Positions 40,222 to 45,970 of a stretch of 45,970 bases of DNA are shown here, one piece after another. The DNA comes from DASTPP01 sp035762175. GTDB taxonomy: Bacteria; Myxococcota_A; Polyangia; Polyangiales; Polyangiaceae. A model generated the notes under the pieces. It searched no databases. It was not told the origin of the DNA and saw only the letters and a program-made list of their open reading frames with translations. Both the position numbers and the translations under genes were made by a program. Within the stretch, counting starts at the first letter, position 1, and each line of letters opens with the position of its first letter. Where the stretch lies: contig DASTPP010000242.1 of NCBI GenBank assembly GCA_035762175.1, forward strand, positions 1 to 45,970, read 5' to 3'.

Positions 40222-41436
40222 TCACATGCGGTCGATGCTGATGGCGCCCGAGACCGAGCCGCTCGCCTGCACGGCGGCTTGCAGCTGCGCGGGGAACTCG
40301 CTCGTCAGGTAAGCGACCGCGGGCACGATGCACGCGCCGGCCTTGACGCTGAGGCCGGGGCCCGAGGCGCTGAGGGCGCCCGAGACGTTGCCGACGATCT
40401 GGGTGGAGAGGTTCTGCACGATCTTGAGGCGGCCCTCGACGGCGGCGAAGAAGTTGGGCAGGTTCGCCTCGAGCGAGGCGACGGCGCGCGCGTTGAGGCC
40501 GCCGCTCGCGGTGATGACGATGGCGGGCGGCGTGCACTCGGCCTTCGCCTGGGCGCTCGCCTCGCACGAGGCGCTGCAGTCGACGTCGGCGTTGCACGTG
40601 CCCATCGGCGGGGTGAACTTGCCGGTGCACTTGGGCGCCGTCGCCGTGCCCATGCACCCGCCCGAGCACTCGCCCTCGCACTGAACGTTGGCGTTGGCGG
40701 CGACCTCGCAGCTGCCGCGGCACTGGCCGGTGCAGGTGCCGGTGCAGCGGCCCGAGCACTGGGCGCCGGTCTGGGTGCCGCCCTCGCAGCCGCCCTGGCA
40801 GGTGCCCTCGCAGGTGCCGTCGCAGGTGCCCTGGCAGCTGACCGCCAGGTTCGCCGACCCGCGGCACGAGCCCTGGCACGAGCCCTCGCACTTGACGACG
40901 ACCTCGCCCCCGGTGCAATTCGCCTGGATCTCGGCCGGCGTGATCTGACAGTTGACGTCGGCCGAACAGCTCGCGTTGCAGTTCGCCTGCGCCGAGATGT
41001 TGACCGAGCACTGGGCCGGCTGCAGCGCGACCGTGAGCGTGCCCTGGGCCTTGAGCTCGCTGAGCTTGGTGACGAACTGGCCGCACCACGCGGTCGCGCG
41101 CGCGCTGGACTTGACCTCGGTGACCGCGCCCGGGTCGACGCCGAGGTCGACGGCCATGCGCTCGCACGAGGTGGCGATGTCTTCGAGCGTCGCGGTCAGC
41201 GCGCCCTGCAGGTCGACGACCGACTGCATCGCCGCGGTGAACTTGATGCCCGCCTGGCCCTCGGCCTTGAACGTGGCGGGCGTGAACTGCGCCCCCACCT
41301 GGAACTCGGTACAGCACAGGTCGGCCTGCGCCTCGGCGAGCGGGTTGTCTTCGTCGCAGCCGGCGGCGAAGGTCGACAGACCCAGAGCGGCGAGGGCAAC
41401 GGGCACGAACGTACGACGCAACGATAGGTTGGTCAT
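40222..41436 (-). CDS. Cys-rich repeat lipoprotein
   Basis: The 404-residue product has a signal peptide with a lipobox at C27 (LSTFAAGC). Residues 143-301 form a dense cysteine array of C-x-G-x-C type, for example KCEGSCQGSC, SCQGTCDGTCEGTCQGGC and GRCTGTCTGQC. The C-terminal ~100 residues lack repeats and look like amphipathic helix (ANLPNFFAAVEGRLKIVQNL). Such outer-envelope Cys-array lipoproteins are common in Myxococcota. Function is unknown; disulfide-braced surface structure or metal binding are both possible. GGAGAG stands before the ATG at 41436; an in-frame ATG at 41508 would put 24 residues before the signal peptide and is unlikely. Confidence 0.85.
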   Translation of the reverse strand: MTNLSLRRTFVPVALAALGLSTFAAGCDEDNPLAEAQADLCCTEFQVGAQFTPATFKAEGQAGIKFTAAMQSVVDLQGALTATLEDIATSCERMAVDLGVDPGAVTEVKSSARATAWCGQFVTKLSELKAQGTLTVALQPAQCSVNISAQANCNASCSADVNCQITPAEIQANCTGGEVVVKCEGSCQGSCRGSANLAVSCQGTCDGTCEGTCQGGCEGGTQTGAQCSGRCTGTCTGQCRGSCEVAANANVQCEGECSGGCMGTATAPKCTGKFTPPMGTCNADVDCSASCEASAQAKAECTPPAIVITASGGLNARAVASLEANLPNFFAAVEGRLKIVQNLSTQIVGNVSGALSASGPGLSVKAGACIVPAVAYLTSEFPAQLQAAVQASGSVSGAISIDRM

Positions 41437-41765
41437 CGAAAGCTCTCCTTCGGCAGCACGGTCTCGTGGTCGGACCACGGAGACGGTCACTGGGGCCCAT
41501 CTATTCAAGACTCGCCCGCGGTGGAACTCGAAAAACTACGCCGCCTTCAACGCGAAGGCGAAAGGGAGACACGAGTATGGTCAAGGGCCTGTGGTCTGTC
41601 CACTCTGCCGCGTGCGGCGGCCGGCGTGCGGGCCGGTGTGGTAGCTTGCCACGCATTGGGCTCGCGCCGCCCGGCCCGATGGCCCGAAGCCCGTTCGACT
41701 GCTAGTCGCGCGCGCGGGGGCGCGCATTCAAAATTTTGGCGGCGAGCGCGCTCCTTCGAACTCTA

Positions 41766-41806
41766 TGATCGTACGATCACGCGCGCCGAATATGATCGCG
41801 CGATCA
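41766..41806. promoter_or_regulatory. Two tandem perfect palindromes, putative operator
   Basis: TGATCGTACGATCA (41766-41779) and TGATCGCGCGATCA (41793-41806) are each perfect 14-bp palindromes, both followed by CGCGC, with centres 27 bp apart. They differ only in the two central bases. This is the layout of a paired operator for a dimeric repressor. The regulator and target are unknown; both flanking genes are more than 300 bp away. Confidence 0.6.
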
Positions 41807-42122
41807 CGCGCACTCCGCTTCGCGCTCGAACGACCATTGGTACGGCGCGCGCGGAAGAGCAACTTCTTTGCCGAGCGCGCCCCCGAGCGACGCCCCGCCG
41901 AAACCCTTTCTCGCCGTCCGTGAGCGCCGGCCGAGCCCGACGATGAGGCGCACAGGGCGGGGCGCAGGGCGACGTTGTCGCCGCGCGTCCTACGGCGGTG
42001 GCGCCCGCCCGGCCCGCGCCCACACACCCGGCAGAGGCGATTTCGCTTAGGTTTCTTTTTCAGACCGAATTCGGGCCCACGAACCGCCTCGGCGTTCGCG
42101 CGCGGGCGGGCGCGCCGATGGG

Positions 42123-42208
42123 GCGTCGGCCCGCGCGGCGGCCGGGCCCATCGCCCGCTCTGATGGCCCGGTAGCGCGCGAAGAGCGTCGGTCCGCGCGG
42201 CGGCCGGG
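42123..42208 (+). repeat. Direct repeat of 24 bp
   Basis: GCGTCGGCCCGCGCGGCGGC plus CGGG at 42123-42146 recurs at 42185-42208 with a single C-to-T change. The start-to-start distance is 62 bp. Meaning unknown; it may be a remnant of duplication upstream of the lipoprotein gene. Confidence 0.6.
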
Positions 42209-42411
42209 GCCCGGCTGTGCAAAGTCAGGGCCGGGGGCGATCGCGCGGCGGGGCAACGCTTCGGGCTGGGGCCGCGCGGAGCGTCCGCCGTTGCCCGGGC
42301 CGCGACGCCGGGCGGGCGGCCTCGGCCGGCGTTGAGTTTGACCTTGCCCTGGGCGGGCAATGGCGCAATGAACGCCGCCTCGCGAAGCCCAAAGGAGACG
42401 CCGCCCTCGCC

Positions 42412-43458
42412 ATGTCGATCGCCTTCCGTCCGGCCCTGCTCTCGCTCGCCTGCGCCCTTCCGCTCGCGCTCGGCTGCGGCGGCGACCCCAAGGCCTCGCC
42501 CCCGCCCCCGCCGCCCTCGGCCGAGCCCCCGCTGGCCTCGGCCCCCCCGGCCGAGCCGCCCGGCCCCCCCGCGGCGCCGCTGCCGCCGGTCGAGTTCGTG
42601 CCGGGCGCGCCCGCGCCCGCGCCCGACAAGGCGCCCGTCATGGCCATCAAGGCGCCGGTGAATCAGCAGAAGATCTTGCCCGACAAGGGCGGCGACTTCG
42701 CGGTCAAGCTCGAGCTGAGAGGCTGGGACGTGCCCGGGGGCGGCAACCACGTGCACTTGATTCTCGACAATCGGCCCTACAAGCGGGTCGATAACGTCAA
42801 AGAGCCCATCAAGCTCAAAGATGTCGACCCCGACTACGCCGTCGGCGAGGGCCAGCACGTGCTCGTCGCCTTCCCGAGCCGGCCGACGCACGAGTCGGTC
42901 AAGCCCGTGGGGGGCAAGGCGCCGGTCGCGGCCGTCGCGTTCACCGTCGGCCGGGGCGAGTCGAAGTGGAAGCCCGGCGACCCGACGCTCGTCTACAGCC
43001 GGCCGAAGGGCGAGAACAAGGGCCCGCCGCCGGCCGAGGGGTTGCTCGTCGACTTCTACCTCGTCAACGCCGAGCTCGGCGAGGGCAAGCACGCGGTCGA
43101 GGCGACGCTGAAGGGCCCGGGCCTCGGCGGCGAGGGCAAGAAGGTCGTCATCAAAGAGTGGCGCCCCTACCGCATCAAGAACCCGCGCGATGGCAAGTAC
43201 ACGCTGCGGCTCGCGCTGCTCGACAAAGATGGCAAGCCGGTGCCCGGCGCGTGGAACGACACGACGCGCGAGTTCAGCGTCGACGCGAAGGCGCCCCCCG
43301 AGGACGCGGGCGGGGGGCACGCGGGCCACGACGCCGCACCGTCCGGCGCGCCCCCGGCCGGCGCGAGCTCGTCAGCCCCGCCCGGCGCGCCCCCGGCCGG
43401 CGCGAGCTCGTCGGCCCCGCCCGGCGCGAGCGCCCGCCCCGCGGGGCCCTCGCCGTGA
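42412..43458 (+). CDS. Pro-rich lipoprotein of unknown function
   Basis: The 348-residue protein has a signal peptide with a lipobox ending at C22 (LPLALGC). A Pro/Ala linker spans about 27-75, then a beta-rich region: GGDFAVKLELRGWDVPGGGN leading to HVHLILDNRPYKRVD, and VGEGQHVLVAFPSRPTHESV. The HVHLILDN strand recalls small domains seen in secreted proteins, but I cannot name the family. The C-terminus carries two copies of a 13-residue unit around GAPPAGASSSAPP. AAAGGAG lies 14 bases before the ATG, rather far. It is probably surface-anchored. Confidence 0.8.
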   Translation: MSIAFRPALLSLACALPLALGCGGDPKASPPPPPPSAEPPLASAPPAEPPGPPAAPLPPVEFVPGAPAPAPDKAPVMAIKAPVNQQKILPDKGGDFAVKLELRGWDVPGGGNHVHLILDNRPYKRVDNVKEPIKLKDVDPDYAVGEGQHVLVAFPSRPTHESVKPVGGKAPVAAVAFTVGRGESKWKPGDPTLVYSRPKGENKGPPPAEGLLVDFYLVNAELGEGKHAVEATLKGPGLGGEGKKVVIKEWRPYRIKNPRDGKYTLRLALLDKDGKPVPGAWNDTTREFSVDAKAPPEDAGGGHAGHDAAPSGAPPAGASSSAPPGAPPAGASSSAPPGASARPAGPSP

Positions 43459-43530
43459 GCGGGCGGGGCGCTCGCCCGCCGCCCGCGCCGTGCGCGCCGC
43501 GGGGCGAGGGCCGCGCGTTCGGGGCGCCCC

Positions 43531-45873
<2,343 letters not shown>

Positions 45874-45970
45874 GCAACACTCCTACCATGTGCGCGCGCC
45901 ACGTATGTGTGATGGCGGATGCTCAGGTGAGCGAAACCGCTGCCAGATCCCGGCGACCGGCCGCGCGTAG
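45874..45970. other. Right edge, upstream of tex
   Basis: This holds the tex leader on the minus strand (AGGAG at 45883-45887 in forward coordinates as CTCCT). No gene can be supported on the plus strand in the 97 bases available. Confidence 0.4.

Larger units (their letters stand above)
41437..42411. other. Long intergenic region (975 bp) between divergent lipoprotein genes
   Basis: No convincing gene is visible; open frames here have no ribosome-binding site and no recognisable product. Notable contents are the tandem palindromes at 41766-41806, an AT-richer patch (ATTCAAAATTTTGG near 41727-41740), TTTCTTTTTCAG near 42052-42063, and a 24-base direct repeat at 42123-42146 and 42185-42208 with one mismatch. 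Promoters for both flanking genes should be within it. Confidence 0.6.

Noticed and set aside
40630..40900. Regular short repeats suggestive of a CRISPR or satellite
   Set aside because: They are codon repeats for C-x-G-x-C units inside the Cys-rich lipoprotein and have no spacer structure.
41521..41946. Open frame of 141 codons in the long intergenic region
   Set aside because: No ribosome-binding site, random-looking composition, and it runs across the paired palindromes.

Overview
The window is a very GC-rich stretch of bacterial chromosome. About three quarters of it (1 to 34288) is a photosynthesis gene cluster for a type-II (quinone) reaction centre with bacteriochlorophyll a. The flanking genes are a Tex protein, two lipoproteins (one with a dense Cys-x-Gly-x-Cys array), a TlpA-like lipoprotein and a von Willebrand A protein. 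Together they look like a member of Myxococcota rather than a classical purple bacterium. Phototrophic Myxococcota are known from metagenomes, but this assignment is inference from gene content only.

Layout. (1) Plus strand 1-14544: bchI (3' end only), bchD, bchO, crtE, crtF, bchC, bchX, bchY, bchZ, pufB, pufA, pufL, pufM, pufC, and a high-potential iron-sulfur protein. (2) Minus strand 14774-17348: bchG, bchP and a small membrane protein. (3) Plus strand 17519-34288: bchF, bchN, bchB, bchH, bchL, bchM, lhaA, puhA, puhB, puhC, a small unknown gene, acsF, puhE, and the regulators aerR/ppaA and ppsR/crtJ. Most junctions overlap by four bases, so the cluster looks like two or three long, translationally coupled operons. 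(4) From 34289 onward: an aldehyde-dehydrogenase-like gene, a repeat-rich intergenic region, a two-gene module (helical + vWA protein; putative ARPP-like + HTH protein), a thioredoxin-fold lipoprotein, a Cys-rich lipoprotein, a Pro-rich lipoprotein and tex.

How it works together. BchIDH inserts magnesium, BchM methylates, AcsF (oxygen-dependent) closes ring E, BchLNB and BchXYZ reduce rings D and B, BchF and BchC remodel the C3 side chain, and BchG and BchP attach and reduce the tail. CrtE and CrtF belong to a spheroidene/spirilloxanthin-type carotenoid route. PufBA (LH1), PufLM, PuhA and the tetraheme PufC form the core complex, with LhaA and PuhBCE as assembly factors and HiPIP as likely electron donor. 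PpsR-type boxes (TGT-N12-ACA) lie before bchC and between bchG and bchF, and ppsR and its cobalamin-binding partner aerR close the cluster. No pucBA, pufQ, pufX or bchE is present in the window.

The least explained part is 34289-42411. It has two nested inverted-repeat elements with a shared core, a roughly 90-base direct repeat that folds into a conserved long hairpin (one copy directly before the vWA gene), stop-codon-spanning tandem repeats (also seen at the 3' end of the HiPIP gene), and a pair of perfect 14-bp palindromes.
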